Shown here: positions 8,097 through 17,392 of the stretch, in pieces
Layout of the letters: the number at the start of each line of letters is the position of its first letter
How positions within the stretch are numbered: the stretch's first letter is position 1
Source of the DNA: GCA-2712985 sp964515905
GTDB taxonomy: Bacteria; Pseudomonadota; Alphaproteobacteria; UBA7887
Assembly: GCA_964515905.1 (NCBI GenBank)
Contig: CAZEWK010000046.1
Location: 1 to 64,000, forward strand
Length of the DNA: 64,000 bases
Direction of reading: 5' to 3'
The notes under the pieces: model-generated
Database searches by the model: none
What the model was told of the DNA's origin: nothing
What the model saw: the letters and a program-made list of their open reading frames with translations, nothing else
Position numbers and translations under genes: made by a program

Positions 8097-9827
8097 ATGG
8101 CTGAGAAAGGCCAGCGAATAGGATTCAAGCGTGGTTTAACTCATTACGGGGATACAGGATTTTCTTTATTCCTTCGGAAAAGTTTTGCTAAATCTATGGG
8201 GTACTCGGAGCAGGATCTAGAACGCCCTGTGATTGGCATAGCCAATACCAGCAGTGGCTTTAATAACTGTCATCGCTCTATACCCGATTTGATCAAGGCT
8301 GTTAGTAGGGGAATAATGTATTCTGGTGGCTTACCAGTGGAGTTTCCTACTATTTCACTTGGGGAACCTTACCTGAATCCCACTAGCATGTTGTTTCGAA
8401 ATCTGATGGCCATTGATACAGAGGAAATGGTTCGTGCTCAACCCATGGATGCCGTAGTGCTAGTGGGTGGTTGCGATAAGACTGTCCCTGCGCAACTTAT
8501 GGCCGCTGCGAGCGTGAATCTGCCGGCAATTTCTTTGGTTGTTGGACCGATGTTGACGGGCAGTTGGCAGGGAGAGCGACTAGGGGCGTGCACTGATTGC
8601 AGACGCCAATGGGGCCGCTATAGAGCAGGAGAATTAGACGACCAGCAGATTGCGGAAGTTAGCGGAGAGCTTTCTACTACGGCCGGGACCTGCATGGTGA
8701 TGGGAACCGCTAGTACGATGGCGTTGATCACTGAAGCGTTAGGGATGATGTTGCCTGGCGGTGCAGCTGTCCCGGCAGTCCATGCACAGAGATATAGAAT
8801 TGCAGAGTTCACTGGTGCCAGAGCCGTAAAGCTTGCATCCGAAGGATTAACCCCCAGAAAGATTATGACACCGGAAGCGTTTTCAAATGCTTTTCGGGTA
8901 CTTTTAGCAATTGGCGGATCAACTAATGCCCTGGTGCATATGACTGCAGTTGCCGGACGACTCGGTATTCAGGTAGACCTTAATGCGCTCGACTTTATGG
9001 GTCGCACTACACCAGTTTTGGTGGACCTCAAACCCTCTGGAGAACACTATATGGAGGATTTACATAAAGCAGGAGGTTTAGCGCCAATACTCCGAGAGTT
9101 ATCGTCCTTACTCCATCTTGATTGTATAACGGTCACGGGACGGACCCTTGGAGAGGAAATAGAAGCAGCACCGACTTGGTCCCAGACAATTGTTAAAAGT
9201 ATTGAATCTCCTCTGAGTTCGGAAGGCGGGATTTGTGTCCTTACTGGAAATCTAGCTCCGGATACTGCTATCATAAAGCAATCCGCGGCGACTACGAATT
9301 TAATGGTGCATGAGGGTCGTGCGGTTGTATTTGATTCGTTAGAGGATTTGGCTGACCGAATTGATGATCCAAATTTGGAAGTGGAACAGAACGATGTTTT
9401 AGTACTCCGGAATGCCGGACCTAAGGGTGCCCCTGGAATGCCTGAATCGGGATACATTCCCATCCCCAAAAAACTCGCCGCTCGTGGGGTAAAGGATATG
9501 GTGCGTATTTCAGATGCAAGAATGAGTGGTACCGCGTTTGGAACGATTGTATTACATATCTGTCCCGAATCGGCAATTGGAGGTCCGTTGTCTATTGTCC
9601 GAAACGGCGATCTGATACGTCTTGACGTGCCAAATAGACGTATAGATGTTTTAATCGACGACAAAATTATAGAAGAACGGCGGTCTCAATGGGTACCTCC
9701 AGTTCTCCCGCCTGGCGCAGACCGTGGTTATCTACGCCTCCATCTCGAACATGTAGAACAAGCCAATTATGGTTGCGACCTTGATGTGCTTAAGCCAGCT
9801 AGTAGTGGAGCGACAACCCCTGAGTAA
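8097..9827 (+). CDS. IlvD/Edd family sugar-acid dehydratase
   Basis: This 576-aa dehydratase uses the ATG at 8097, preceded by AAGAGGAG; an in-frame TTG 21 bases upstream lacks such a site. Three cysteines, C58 (NNCHRS), C126 (GGCDKT) and C199 (GTCMVMG), match the spacing of the [2Fe-2S] ligands known from bacterial L-arabinonate/D-xylonate dehydratases. The second CTDC pair at 165-168 is also typical of that branch. It therefore probably dehydrates an aldonic acid to a 2-keto-3-deoxy acid rather than serving in isoleucine/valine synthesis. The convergent FAH-family gene downstream could act on the 2-keto-3-deoxy product. The exact sugar is unknown. Confidence 0.88.
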   Translation: MAEKGQRIGFKRGLTHYGDTGFSLFLRKSFAKSMGYSEQDLERPVIGIANTSSGFNNCHRSIPDLIKAVSRGIMYSGGLPVEFPTISLGEPYLNPTSMLFRNLMAIDTEEMVRAQPMDAVVLVGGCDKTVPAQLMAAASVNLPAISLVVGPMLTGSWQGERLGACTDCRRQWGRYRAGELDDQQIAEVSGELSTTAGTCMVMGTASTMALITEALGMMLPGGAAVPAVHAQRYRIAEFTGARAVKLASEGLTPRKIMTPEAFSNAFRVLLAIGGSTNALVHMTAVAGRLGIQVDLNALDFMGRTTPVLVDLKPSGEHYMEDLHKAGGLAPILRELSSLLHLDCITVTGRTLGEEIEAAPTWSQTIVKSIESPLSSEGGICVLTGNLAPDTAIIKQSAATTNLMVHEGRAVVFDSLEDLADRIDDPNLEVEQNDVLVLRNAGPKGAPGMPESGYIPIPKKLAARGVKDMVRISDARMSGTAFGTIVLHICPESAIGGPLSIVRNGDLIRLDVPNRRIDVLIDDKIIEERRSQWVPPVLPPGADRGYLRLHLEHVEQANYGCDLDVLKPASSGATTPE

Positions 9828-9875
9828 AGACTTGTGCGGATTCTTTGGTAGAGGGGAAGTTTGTTTGAAACGAGA

Positions 9876-11066
9876 TTACATTAAGCCGCGGGCACTAAGG
9901 TTTCGGAGTAGGGCCGAAGTTCCGAACTCCCAATTTGGTATTTTACTGCATAGATTTACCCGATTTACTAAGGCTCCCAGCGGAGGGCTAAAAATCATTA
10001 CTGCGTCACCCAAGTGGTGTGTAAAGCCTTTTCCAGGTTCTCCTCGGTCTTTTGTTGGCGCGAACATGGTGCCTGACATTAATGCTAAACCGTCGGGATA
10101 CTGATGGTTTTCGTTAATGGTTTGACCAACTAAATCCTCTAAGTCACGACTGATCATTCCGATATTTGAATTTCCCACTAAAGAAAATTCATCATCCCCT
10201 TCCACCACGAGTTCGATCTCCACTTTCTTTAAGTCAGATAAAGAAAAAGTGTCGTCAAATAATCGAATGAAAGGGCCAATTGCACATGAAGCGTTATTAT
10301 CTTTTGCTCTATTCAAAAGCAGTGCGCTACGTCCTTCCATATCACGAAGATTCACGTCATTTCCGAGTGTCGCTCCTACAAGTTCTCCTTGAGAGTTAAC
10401 TATAACCACGGCTTCTGGTTCAGGATTATTCCAAGTGGACCCTTCGAGAATACCAATTTCTGCTCCAAGTCCAACGGCAGACATTGGCTGAGCTTTAGTG
10501 AATACCTCCGCGTCCGGTCCAATTCCCACTTCCAGATATGGTGACCAAAGGTCACGAGCCTTTAAAGATTTAGTCAGTCGTTGAGCTTCTTTCGAACCTG
10601 GGCGAACTCCGCTTAAGTCACTGCCGATTTCCTTGCCAATAGTTTCGCGTATTTGATCTGCTGCCGATGAGTCGCCTTTTGCAATTTCTTCAATTAGACG
10701 TTCAAGAAGACTATCAATAAAGGTGACGCCGCAAGCTTTTATAGACTGAAGATCTATGGGTGCTAGAAAATAAGGTTTTTCGGGATCCCTTTTATCAGGA
10801 CTACTGTTTAGTAAAATGTCTTCAGGACTACCAATTCTAACCGCACCATCAGCATTTGCTGCGGCAATGGTGGGTTTTTTCGTGTTCATTAAGTCAGAGG
10901 AAGTTGGATAGGCACTAGTAATATCGTAAACGCCATGCTGAGCGACTACGACGACAGAAGGGCCCGCTGGTGTACCATTTGTCCCTGGCAGCCAAACTCG
11001 GCCGATCAACATTCCTCTGTATCCATCTTCAGGTAGAACAGTATCTGGTGTTAGAGCAAAATCCAT
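9876..11066 (-). CDS. Fumarylacetoacetate hydrolase family protein (GguC-like)
   Basis: This 396-aa protein has a C-terminal FAH-fold domain. The metal ligands are visible as NPEPEAVVIV (E-x-E) and LGNDVNLRDME (D). About 150 N-terminal residues form a separate region with a conserved VVVVAQHGVYDIT strand. The domain layout and length fit the GguC-like branch, found next to sugar-acid catabolism genes. Family members hydrate or cleave 2-keto-3-deoxy sugar acids or act on acylpyruvates. It is convergent with the IlvD/Edd dehydratase (48 bases between stops), so the two probably share a pathway but not a transcript. Confidence 0.82.
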   Translation of the reverse strand: MDFALTPDTVLPEDGYRGMLIGRVWLPGTNGTPAGPSVVVVAQHGVYDITSAYPTSSDLMNTKKPTIAAANADGAVRIGSPEDILLNSSPDKRDPEKPYFLAPIDLQSIKACGVTFIDSLLERLIEEIAKGDSSAADQIRETIGKEIGSDLSGVRPGSKEAQRLTKSLKARDLWSPYLEVGIGPDAEVFTKAQPMSAVGLGAEIGILEGSTWNNPEPEAVVIVNSQGELVGATLGNDVNLRDMEGRSALLLNRAKDNNASCAIGPFIRLFDDTFSLSDLKKVEIELVVEGDDEFSLVGNSNIGMISRDLEDLVGQTINENHQYPDGLALMSGTMFAPTKDRGEPGKGFTHHLGDAVMIFSPPLGALVNRVNLCSKIPNWEFGTSALLRNLSARGLM

Positions 11067-11174
11067 AATTGTCCCCGTGCACTACACGCAATTATAATTT
11101 GAATAGTCATTCTCTATTATGAAAAGAATTTAGCTAATTAAGAAAATATATAATAGTGGTACCGGCCTATTAAT

Positions 11175-12866
11175 TTATACATAAAAAATAAGTAGATATA
11201 TCACGAGTAGGGCTAGTACCCATAAAACACCTGTTCTTGTACTCCAGGTCCTTTCCAACGTTCCGCCTGGTCTGCCAATATTTCTAGCTTGCGATAAAAT
11301 TGCATCCACTAAGTTTACAAAGATAGTCTCGGCAGTATTGCCTATGGTTTCTGTGCGTTTTGAAATCAATCGATAAAGTTTTAATCCGACCTTCCGGTAT
11401 AGCCAGTCCGCATCCAGGTTTATTAGTTTCTTCTCTGGGGGATATAGGCCATTAATCATTAAAAGAGCAAAAGCTAGGGCTGAAAAAAATAGCAATTGGC
11501 TTTGACTGATGACGTGGCTCCAAGTGTAAGGTTGGTACAAAACTTCCCACGGCAAGAGGCTATAAAGAACTGATGGGTAGCATCCGTTAAAGATACAAAA
11601 ACCAGCAGCTATACCCATTGCGACTAGCATATTGATCGGTGGTTCTGTGGTGCGAATACCCGAATCATGACCAAAGAATGCGAAATAGGGAATTTTAATT
11701 CCAGCATGATGAAATACACCAGCGGACGCAAATAGTAGTAAAAGAAAGATAATGCTATAGCCTTCCTCTGCCGCCGCGGCCATGACCATGGATTTTGACA
11801 CAAAACCTGAAAATAATGGGAAGGCAGAGATGGATGCTGCACCAATAATACAAAGTGTCGTAGTTATTGGCATGGTTTTATAAAGGCCCCCTAAATCAGT
11901 TCCATTGATCCGCCCAGTCATATGGAGGACTGCTCCCATACTCATGAATAATAGGCCTTTGAATAGAACGTCATTGAAAGCGTGGCTTACGGCTCCGTTC
12001 AAAGCGAGCTCGGTACCTAAGCCGATCCCGCAAACCATAAATCCGATTTGGTTGATCATACTGTAACTAAGAACCCTACGTAGATCGTTCTCTATTACGG
12101 CAAAAAAGATCGGGAACATTGCCATTGCCGTTCCAATATAAATTAACGCTTCAGTGCCAACGAAACTCCGAGCCAATGCATATACAGCTAATTTAGTTGT
12201 GAAAGCACTTAGAAAGACGGTTCCACTGGGTGTGGCTTCCGGATATGCGTCCACCAACCATCCATGTAGGAAGGGAAAAGCACATTTGATACCGAAAGAG
12301 GCAAAAATAAGTAGGCCCCCTGCTGTCTCTGTGCTCAACTCACTAAAAGTGAGAGAGCCTGTGTCTATATAGTGGGCCGCGGCCCCAGCCAGCAGCAACA
12401 ATCCAGATGTGACTTGAACTAAGAGATACCTTTGACCAGCTGAATTAGATCGGTTGCTACGCCTAGCCCATATCAAGAAAGTTGAAGCAAGTGCCATTAT
12501 CTCCCAAAAGATAAATAAGGTAATAAAATCACCAGCAAAAACAGCTCCAACGGCTCCTCCAATATACGAAAGAGAGGCCACGTTTTGCAGTGGATCCCGT
12601 GCGTGCAGCGCGAACAATGTCGCGATTATCGCAGCGATATGAAATAGTAGGCTAAACAGATAACTTAAACTGTCTATTCTTCCGAAGGTTAATTCGTATC
12701 CTAGGAGTTCTGTCTGCCAGAACGTTCCTTGAGACAGGTAGTAAAAATTTATTAGCGCGGCTATGGCAACCAGTACTGAGAACCAGCCCTGCCACCTTTT
12801 AGGGATAAAGCAAACTAGGATGGACCCAAGCAGAAAAATCAGAAATGGTGGTACATTACTCTCCAT
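11175..12866 (-). CDS. Mrp-type antiporter D subunit, third copy (NuoL/M/N family)
   Basis: This is a 563-aa polytopic inner-membrane protein of the proton-conducting transporter family. The preferred ATG at 12866 follows GGAGATCAGG and overlaps the preceding small gene by 11 bases; upstream starts would extend it by up to 25 implausible residues. The conserved mid-membrane lysine region GIKCAFPFLHGWL and the ENDLRRVLSYS loop are present. A C-terminal extension of about 130 residues beyond the NuoM-like core ends in a membrane helix (VLWVLALLVIYLLIFYV). This is the last gene of the Mrp operon. The long tail resembles NuoL/MrpA more than MrpD, so it may substitute in part for the missing MrpA. 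Confidence 0.88.
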   Translation of the reverse strand: MESNVPPFLIFLLGSILVCFIPKRWQGWFSVLVAIAALINFYYLSQGTFWQTELLGYELTFGRIDSLSYLFSLLFHIAAIIATLFALHARDPLQNVASLSYIGGAVGAVFAGDFITLFIFWEIMALASTFLIWARRSNRSNSAGQRYLLVQVTSGLLLLAGAAAHYIDTGSLTFSELSTETAGGLLIFASFGIKCAFPFLHGWLVDAYPEATPSGTVFLSAFTTKLAVYALARSFVGTEALIYIGTAMAMFPIFFAVIENDLRRVLSYSMINQIGFMVCGIGLGTELALNGAVSHAFNDVLFKGLLFMSMGAVLHMTGRINGTDLGGLYKTMPITTTLCIIGAASISAFPLFSGFVSKSMVMAAAAEEGYSIIFLLLLFASAGVFHHAGIKIPYFAFFGHDSGIRTTEPPINMLVAMGIAAGFCIFNGCYPSVLYSLLPWEVLYQPYTWSHVISQSQLLFFSALAFALLMINGLYPPEKKLINLDADWLYRKVGLKLYRLISKRTETIGNTAETIFVNLVDAILSQARNIGRPGGTLERTWSTRTGVLWVLALLVIYLLIFYV

Positions 12867-13110
12867 CCTGATCTCCATAGTAGTTTTCTGAGCGGGATAT
12901 GAACTTACGAATTTGCTTTGCAGCCAAAACAAGCAATACACAGGCTACAAAACCATATATCCCGTAGAAGCCTAACCATTCTTCGAAGGATAGAATGGCA
13001 TGGCGATGGTAAAGGATATCGAGAGAAAAAAGAAACGCACAGGCCACATAAAGACACAATAAGACTTTCTTTACGTTGTTGGGATTATCTAACCAGCGTT
13101 TCTTATCCAT
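12856..13110 (-). CDS. Small two-helix membrane protein inside the Mrp operon
   Basis: This 84-aa protein has two predicted membrane helices (about residues 14-32 and 47-65), a basic N-terminus and an acidic C-terminus. It lies between two MrpD-like genes, 9 bases after one and overlapping the next by 11 bases, so it is an integral operon member. I know of no classical Mrp subunit (A-G) that it matches. An assembly or small accessory subunit is the likeliest role, inferred from position. Confidence 0.75.
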   Translation of the reverse strand: MDKKRWLDNPNNVKKVLLCLYVACAFLFSLDILYHRHAILSFEEWLGFYGIYGFVACVLLVLAAKQIRKFISRSENYYGDQDGE

Positions 13111-13119
13111 AATCTTTAA

Positions 13120-14583
13120 TCAGCCTGTCACGATTTGTAGCAACAAATTGCGAAATGGATCCGGGTAGATAAATATAACTATACATCCGCTTGCAGTTAA
13201 CAAAATAGGAATAAGACACGCTATAGGTGCTTCACGAATGGTACCGTCAAGATGGGCTGATTTTTCTGGTGCGAGAAAAGCATTTGTAATGATTGGTAGC
13301 AGGTAAGCTATACTTAGTAAGCTACTGATCATTAGTACTGCAATAAAGAACGCTTGGTCCGCTTCGAAAGCTCCTAATATCAGATACCACTTGCTCCATG
13401 CGCCGGCGAAAGGTGGCAATCCAATTACACTTAATGCACCAACAGAAAATGCAATCATAGTTACTGGCATAACTCTGCCAATTCCGCGCATGTCACTGAT
13501 GTTTTGTTTATGCGTTGTAACCATAATTGCGCCAGCGCAGAAAAATAACGTAATTTTTCCAAATGCATGTGTCAGGATATGCATGCCCCCTCCAAGGATC
13601 CCCGCACTGGACGCGAGGGCGGCACCGAGCACGATATAGGATAATTGGCTCACTGTGGAATAGGCAAGCCTTGCCTTGAGATTGTCTTTATTTAGTGCGA
13701 TCAGCGAAGCGATGAGAATGGTAAAGGCGGCAATCCACATCAACCATTGGCCTGGATGGGATATTTGCATTAGGTCTATACCAAATACATATATTATTAC
13801 TTTGAGTACGGTAAATACGCCGCCTTTTACAACAGCTACAGCGTGCAATAATGCAGAGACGGGAGTAGGGGCGACCATAGCAGCAGGCAGCCAGCGGTGA
13901 AGCGGCATTAGTGCCGCCTTTCCTATTCCAAACATGTATAGGGCAAACAATACTCCAATTATACCTGGTGTTGCCTGACCGTTTAAAATACCTCCGGCGC
14001 GGAATTCGGTGCTTCCAGACACAACATAAGTACCTATAATGGCCACAAGCTGCAGCCCAATTGAGGTGCCTAAAAGAAGGCCTAAATAAATCCGTCCAGC
14101 TTTTTTTGATTCTGGGGTTCCCCTGTGAGTAACCAATGGATATGTACTTAGGGTTAACATCTCATAAAACAGGAACAGGGTTACCAAGTTACCGGAAAAA
14201 GCGAGTCCCATAACACTGGCAAGGGAAAGAGCAAAACACATGTAGTAGCGGGTCTGGTTGGTTTCATTGTGGGAACGCATATACCCGATAGAATAAAGAG
14301 AATTTGGGATCCATAAAAAGGACGCAACCAATGCAAATAGCATTCCGAGTGGCTCAACCTTAAAAGTGATAGCAAGTCCAGGAAACAGTTCAAAAAACTC
14401 TAGGGAGGGGCGTAGCCCGGCACTGACCGATGGAGTGATTGAAAGCACTATCAAAAATAAAAGGCATGAGGTAAGTAATGTTACGGCTTCACGAACATTT
14501 GGGAAACTTCTAGTAATCCAAATAAACAATGCACCCATAATGGGGACTAAGAGCGCCAAGCCAATTGCTGCTTCACTATCCAT
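13120..14583 (-). CDS. mrpD: Mrp-type antiporter D subunit, second copy
   Basis: This 487-aa protein has about 14 predicted membrane segments and belongs to the NuoL/M/N-MrpA/D family. Conserved features are the FYEMLTLSTYPLVTH helix with its functional glutamate, a lysine in GIGKAALMPLHRWLP, HAVAVVKGGVFTVLK, and the NKDNLKARLAYSTVSQL loop. It provides a putative ion-translocating channel. Its ATG overlaps the stop of the previous D subunit by one base (TAATG). Confidence 0.9.
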   Translation of the reverse strand: MDSEAAIGLALLVPIMGALFIWITRSFPNVREAVTLLTSCLLFLIVLSITPSVSAGLRPSLEFFELFPGLAITFKVEPLGMLFALVASFLWIPNSLYSIGYMRSHNETNQTRYYMCFALSLASVMGLAFSGNLVTLFLFYEMLTLSTYPLVTHRGTPESKKAGRIYLGLLLGTSIGLQLVAIIGTYVVSGSTEFRAGGILNGQATPGIIGVLFALYMFGIGKAALMPLHRWLPAAMVAPTPVSALLHAVAVVKGGVFTVLKVIIYVFGIDLMQISHPGQWLMWIAAFTILIASLIALNKDNLKARLAYSTVSQLSYIVLGAALASSAGILGGGMHILTHAFGKITLFFCAGAIMVTTHKQNISDMRGIGRVMPVTMIAFSVGALSVIGLPPFAGAWSKWYLILGAFEADQAFFIAVLMISSLLSIAYLLPIITNAFLAPEKSAHLDGTIREAPIACLIPILLTASGCIVIFIYPDPFRNLLLQIVTG

Positions 14584-16070
14584 TAGTTACCGCCCAACAA
14601 CATTTGCGTTGCCATAGAAGCTGGTTCAATTAGAACATTCGTGAACAAACCAAAGCCAACACAAGACAACGCCAGAATCCAAATTCCAACTAACATTGGC
14701 CAAGGTGCTTCTTTGGTTCTTGAATCCGTCTTTGAAGGATCCGGAGAATAAGCGAGCTCAAGAATTCGCCAAACGTATACGACAGCCAACAGAGAGGATC
14801 CGATTATTGCGACTGTAGCTACTAGTCCCTTTACAGTCCCCGCTTCCAAGGCACCCAAAACCAAATACCATTTGCTGATGAAGCCAACGGTTCCTGGTAT
14901 ACCGATCAAACTTAAGGAAGATACCGTGAACGCAGCCATAGTTAATGGCATTCGCCTGCCAATTCCCTTTATGGTTTGGAGAGAAACATTGCTTAGTACA
15001 AGGGCCATGCCACCAACGCAAGCAAACAAAGTAGCCTTCATGATACCATGATTAACTATATGGAGTATGGATCCTGTGAGTGCAGTATTTGTGGCAAAGG
15101 AGATCCCCAGAAGGATATACCCAATCTGTGCAATGCTGGAATAAGCAAGAAGACGTTTAATATCAGACTGATAAATTGCCACTATGGAGCCGGCAAACAT
15201 AGCTACCACGGCCAGAGGGAAAAAATAATCCAGAACCGAAAGCAGGGCCGGGTGCTGATTAATCTGTAAGACCGTAAAACAAAAACGGATTAAAAGATAG
15301 GCAGCTATTTTTGTTCCGGTTGCTGCAAGTAAGACTGAGACTACCGATGGCGCATGCGAATATGCACTAGGAAGCCAAACATGCAATGGGAATAGAGCTA
15401 ACTTTAAACTTAGACCAACTACAAGGAAAGCAAATGCAACGAAGAGAACCCGATTATTGTGGTATTCGCTAAGGCGTTCACTTAAATCAAGCATATTCAA
15501 TGTGCCGGTGAGCATGTACAACAGGCCGACCCCAATTACAAAAAATGTTGCGCCGATTGTTCCTAACACAAGGTATTGGAAGCTGGCATATAACGCCTGC
15601 CGATTTTTTCCTAGACTGATCAGGACGTACGCCGATAACGAGGCAATTTCCATAAATACAAATGCGTTGAATGCATCGCCTGTTATGGCCATTCCTATTA
15701 AACCCGTGAGGGTCAGCAAATAGGCAGTGTAGTAGAGGGAGTGTTTATTTCTCGGGATTTCGCGATCTACGCTTGAATAGGAAAATGGCATAGTCGCCGA
15801 TGCGACCCCGGTGATTAGTACTAAAATTAATGCAGAAAGAGGGTCCACTCTATATTCGATCCCCCATGGTGCTAACCAGCCACCCATTACGTAACTCAGC
15901 ACTCCGCAGCACCTAACCTCTATCATTAAGGCTATGGCGATTACGAACGCACACCAAGTAAACAAGGTGCTTAGGATCCACGCGCGATTTCCGCGTCCGA
16001 GCAGTGTACAAACTGGAGCGCCAATCAACGGGATGATAACCTGAAGAGCAACTAAATTGAGTCCAATCAC
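14583..16070 (-). CDS. mrpD: Mrp-type antiporter D subunit, first copy
   Basis: This 495-aa polytopic protein of the MrpD/NuoN family has the expected helices. FMEIASLSAYVLISLG carries the key glutamate, KLALFPLHVWLPSAYSHAPSVVS the key lysine, and YQSDIKRLLAYSSIAQIGY is the family loop. It starts at GTG overlapping the MrpC stop (GTGA). Directly after MrpC is the normal place for MrpD, so this copy is the most likely orthologue; the other two are extra antiporter-like subunits. Confidence 0.92.
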   Translation of the reverse strand: MIGLNLVALQVIIPLIGAPVCTLLGRGNRAWILSTLFTWCAFVIAIALMIEVRCCGVLSYVMGGWLAPWGIEYRVDPLSALILVLITGVASATMPFSYSSVDREIPRNKHSLYYTAYLLTLTGLIGMAITGDAFNAFVFMEIASLSAYVLISLGKNRQALYASFQYLVLGTIGATFFVIGVGLLYMLTGTLNMLDLSERLSEYHNNRVLFVAFAFLVVGLSLKLALFPLHVWLPSAYSHAPSVVSVLLAATGTKIAAYLLIRFCFTVLQINQHPALLSVLDYFFPLAVVAMFAGSIVAIYQSDIKRLLAYSSIAQIGYILLGISFATNTALTGSILHIVNHGIMKATLFACVGGMALVLSNVSLQTIKGIGRRMPLTMAAFTVSSLSLIGIPGTVGFISKWYLVLGALEAGTVKGLVATVAIIGSSLLAVVYVWRILELAYSPDPSKTDSRTKEAPWPMLVGIWILALSCVGFGLFTNVLIEPASMATQMLLGGN

Positions 16071-16435
16071 TGGACTCCTCCGTTGGACTGCTGCTCAAGA
16101 ACACGGATTTCTCGCTCCTCTATAGTCCCATATTCCTCTTTTATTCGGACTACAATGGCCAGTCCGACAGACAGTGTTGCTACTCCAACCACGATCGCAG
16201 TCAAAATAAGTACGTGAGGGAGGGGATTAGAGAAGGGTGCAATCCCGTCATAATGAATTGGTGCTGTACCCCCATCAATTTTCCCCATAGAGATGTACAG
16301 AAGAAAAACGGATGTTTGAAATAAGTTAAGGCCCACTAATTTTTTTATTAAATTTCCACGTTCTATCAAAACATACAGACCAATCATTGTTAGTATAATT
16401 GCAACGACATAATTGAAATTACCCAATATAGACAT
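16067..16435 (-). CDS. mrpC: Mrp antiporter subunit C (NuoK-like)
   Basis: This 122-aa protein has three membrane helices. It shows the MrpC/NuoK pattern GLYVLIERGNLIKKLVGLNLFQTSVFLLYIS followed by PLPHVLILTAIVVGVAT. In NuoK, glutamates in the first two helices conduct protons; the E in the ERGNL stretch is present here. It lies 2 bases from the MrpB stop-start junction and overlaps mrpD by 4 bases. Confidence 0.93.
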   Translation of the reverse strand: MSILGNFNYVVAIILTMIGLYVLIERGNLIKKLVGLNLFQTSVFLLYISMGKIDGGTAPIHYDGIAPFSNPLPHVLILTAIVVGVATLSVGLAIVVRIKEEYGTIEEREIRVLEQQSNGGVQ

Positions 16436-16437
16436 TA

Positions 16438-16866
16438 TTAGTCCGATGTTTTTGTGCCGCGACCGGCAAAACTCTGGTAGATTGTAATCATTACTGAAGC
16501 AACAGTAATCCCTACACCCAGTTCAATTAATATTATGCCGTAGTGATGGCCATGCACGGAATCATGGGCAAGATAACTGTAGTCAAGAAAAGTACCTCCA
16601 AGGAGCATGGTGATGACCCCAACGCTGGAGTAGAGCAATAACCCTAAGGCTACAAAAAATAAAACAACCTTGGGCGGCAATGCAGTTTGAGCCTTTCGGA
16701 GACCAAACACGATCCCATACAAGATTATAGCTGATGCAAAAATAACGCCGGCTTGAAAACCTCCTCCTGGTCCATAATCACCATGGGCTTGAACATATAG
16801 GGCAAAGAGTAAAATAAAAGGAATTAAAACCTTAACCACGACACGTAGTATTAAATACTCGTTCAT
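16438..16866 (-). CDS. mrpB: Mrp antiporter subunit B (MnhB domain)
   Basis: This 142-aa protein has four membrane helices. The MnhB signature HGDYGPGGGFQAGVIFASAII is clear (about residues 28-48). The C-terminal HYGIILIELGVGITVASVMI matches the family. Its ATG overlaps the stop of the preceding DUF4040-like gene (ATGA). It forms part of the membrane core of the multi-subunit Na+/H+ antiporter. Confidence 0.93.
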   Translation of the reverse strand: MNEYLILRVVVKVLIPFILLFALYVQAHGDYGPGGGFQAGVIFASAIILYGIVFGLRKAQTALPPKVVLFFVALGLLLYSSVGVITMLLGGTFLDYSYLAHDSVHGHHYGIILIELGVGITVASVMITIYQSFAGRGTKTSD

Positions 16867-17366
16867 CTCTGTTTTCTCCGTTTTCCAGAGAGTAAGAGAA
16901 GTACAGCTATTCCGGCAGTAAAAATAACGGTCACTTCGCCTAAGGTATCAAAGCCCCTATAATCTGCTAGAACTGCTGTAACCACGTTTGGAATCCCAAT
17001 TAGGTTAGGTGTATCTTTAATGTAATCGGGTGCAACGTGATTATGAATTGGCGCATCACTATTCCCAAATTGTGGCATGTCCGGAACGGAGTAAATTAAC
17101 ATCAAGCCGGCCAGAACGACTATAGCGACTGGTGTGACAGTATGAAGGCGTCGCCCTCGGTCTTCCTGACCAACCAGTGAAAGTGCTCCAAGGAGTAGGA
17201 CAGTGCTAATTCCTGCTCCGACTGCTGCTTCAGTAAAGGCAACATCTACTGCATCCAGAATAGTAAAAGTTCCTGCCATTAGCAGGCTATAAACTCCGCT
17301 GAGTATTACCACTGCAAAAAGGTTTTGCACCCATATAATTGCAACTGCTGTCAGTAGCAGAAACAC
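16863..17366 (-). CDS. MrpA C-terminal-like subunit (MbhD/DUF4040 + MbhE-like), separate gene
   Basis: At least 167 aa. The first part (AVVILSGVYSLLMAGTFTILDAVDVAFTEAAVGAGIST) is the DUF4040/MbhD domain found at the MrpA C-terminus. The second part (YRGFDTLGEVTVIFTAGIAVLLLL) is the MbhE-like strand found at the end of MrpA. Here the unit is a free-standing gene, as in Mbh hydrogenases and some split antiporters. The coordinates use the GTG at 17366, which lacks a good ribosome site. Reading continues upstream to an ATA at 17396 that overlaps the mrpG stop as ATAG and lies behind GAGGGAG. That start would restore ten residues of the expected first helix, giving 177 aa. Confidence 0.85.
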   Translation of the reverse strand: MFLLLTAVAIIWVQNLFAVVILSGVYSLLMAGTFTILDAVDVAFTEAAVGAGISTVLLLGALSLVGQEDRGRRLHTVTPVAIVVLAGLMLIYSVPDMPQFGNSDAPIHNHVAPDYIKDTPNLIGIPNVVTAVLADYRGFDTLGEVTVIFTAGIAVLLLLSGKRRKQR

Positions 17367-17392
17367 TAAGAGACCAATTCCAAGTATTTGTT

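Noticed and set aside
9047..9664. A long (205-codon) open frame antisense to the IlvD/Edd gene
   Set aside because: It is the codon-usage shadow of a clear dehydratase; no ribosome site and no family resemblance.
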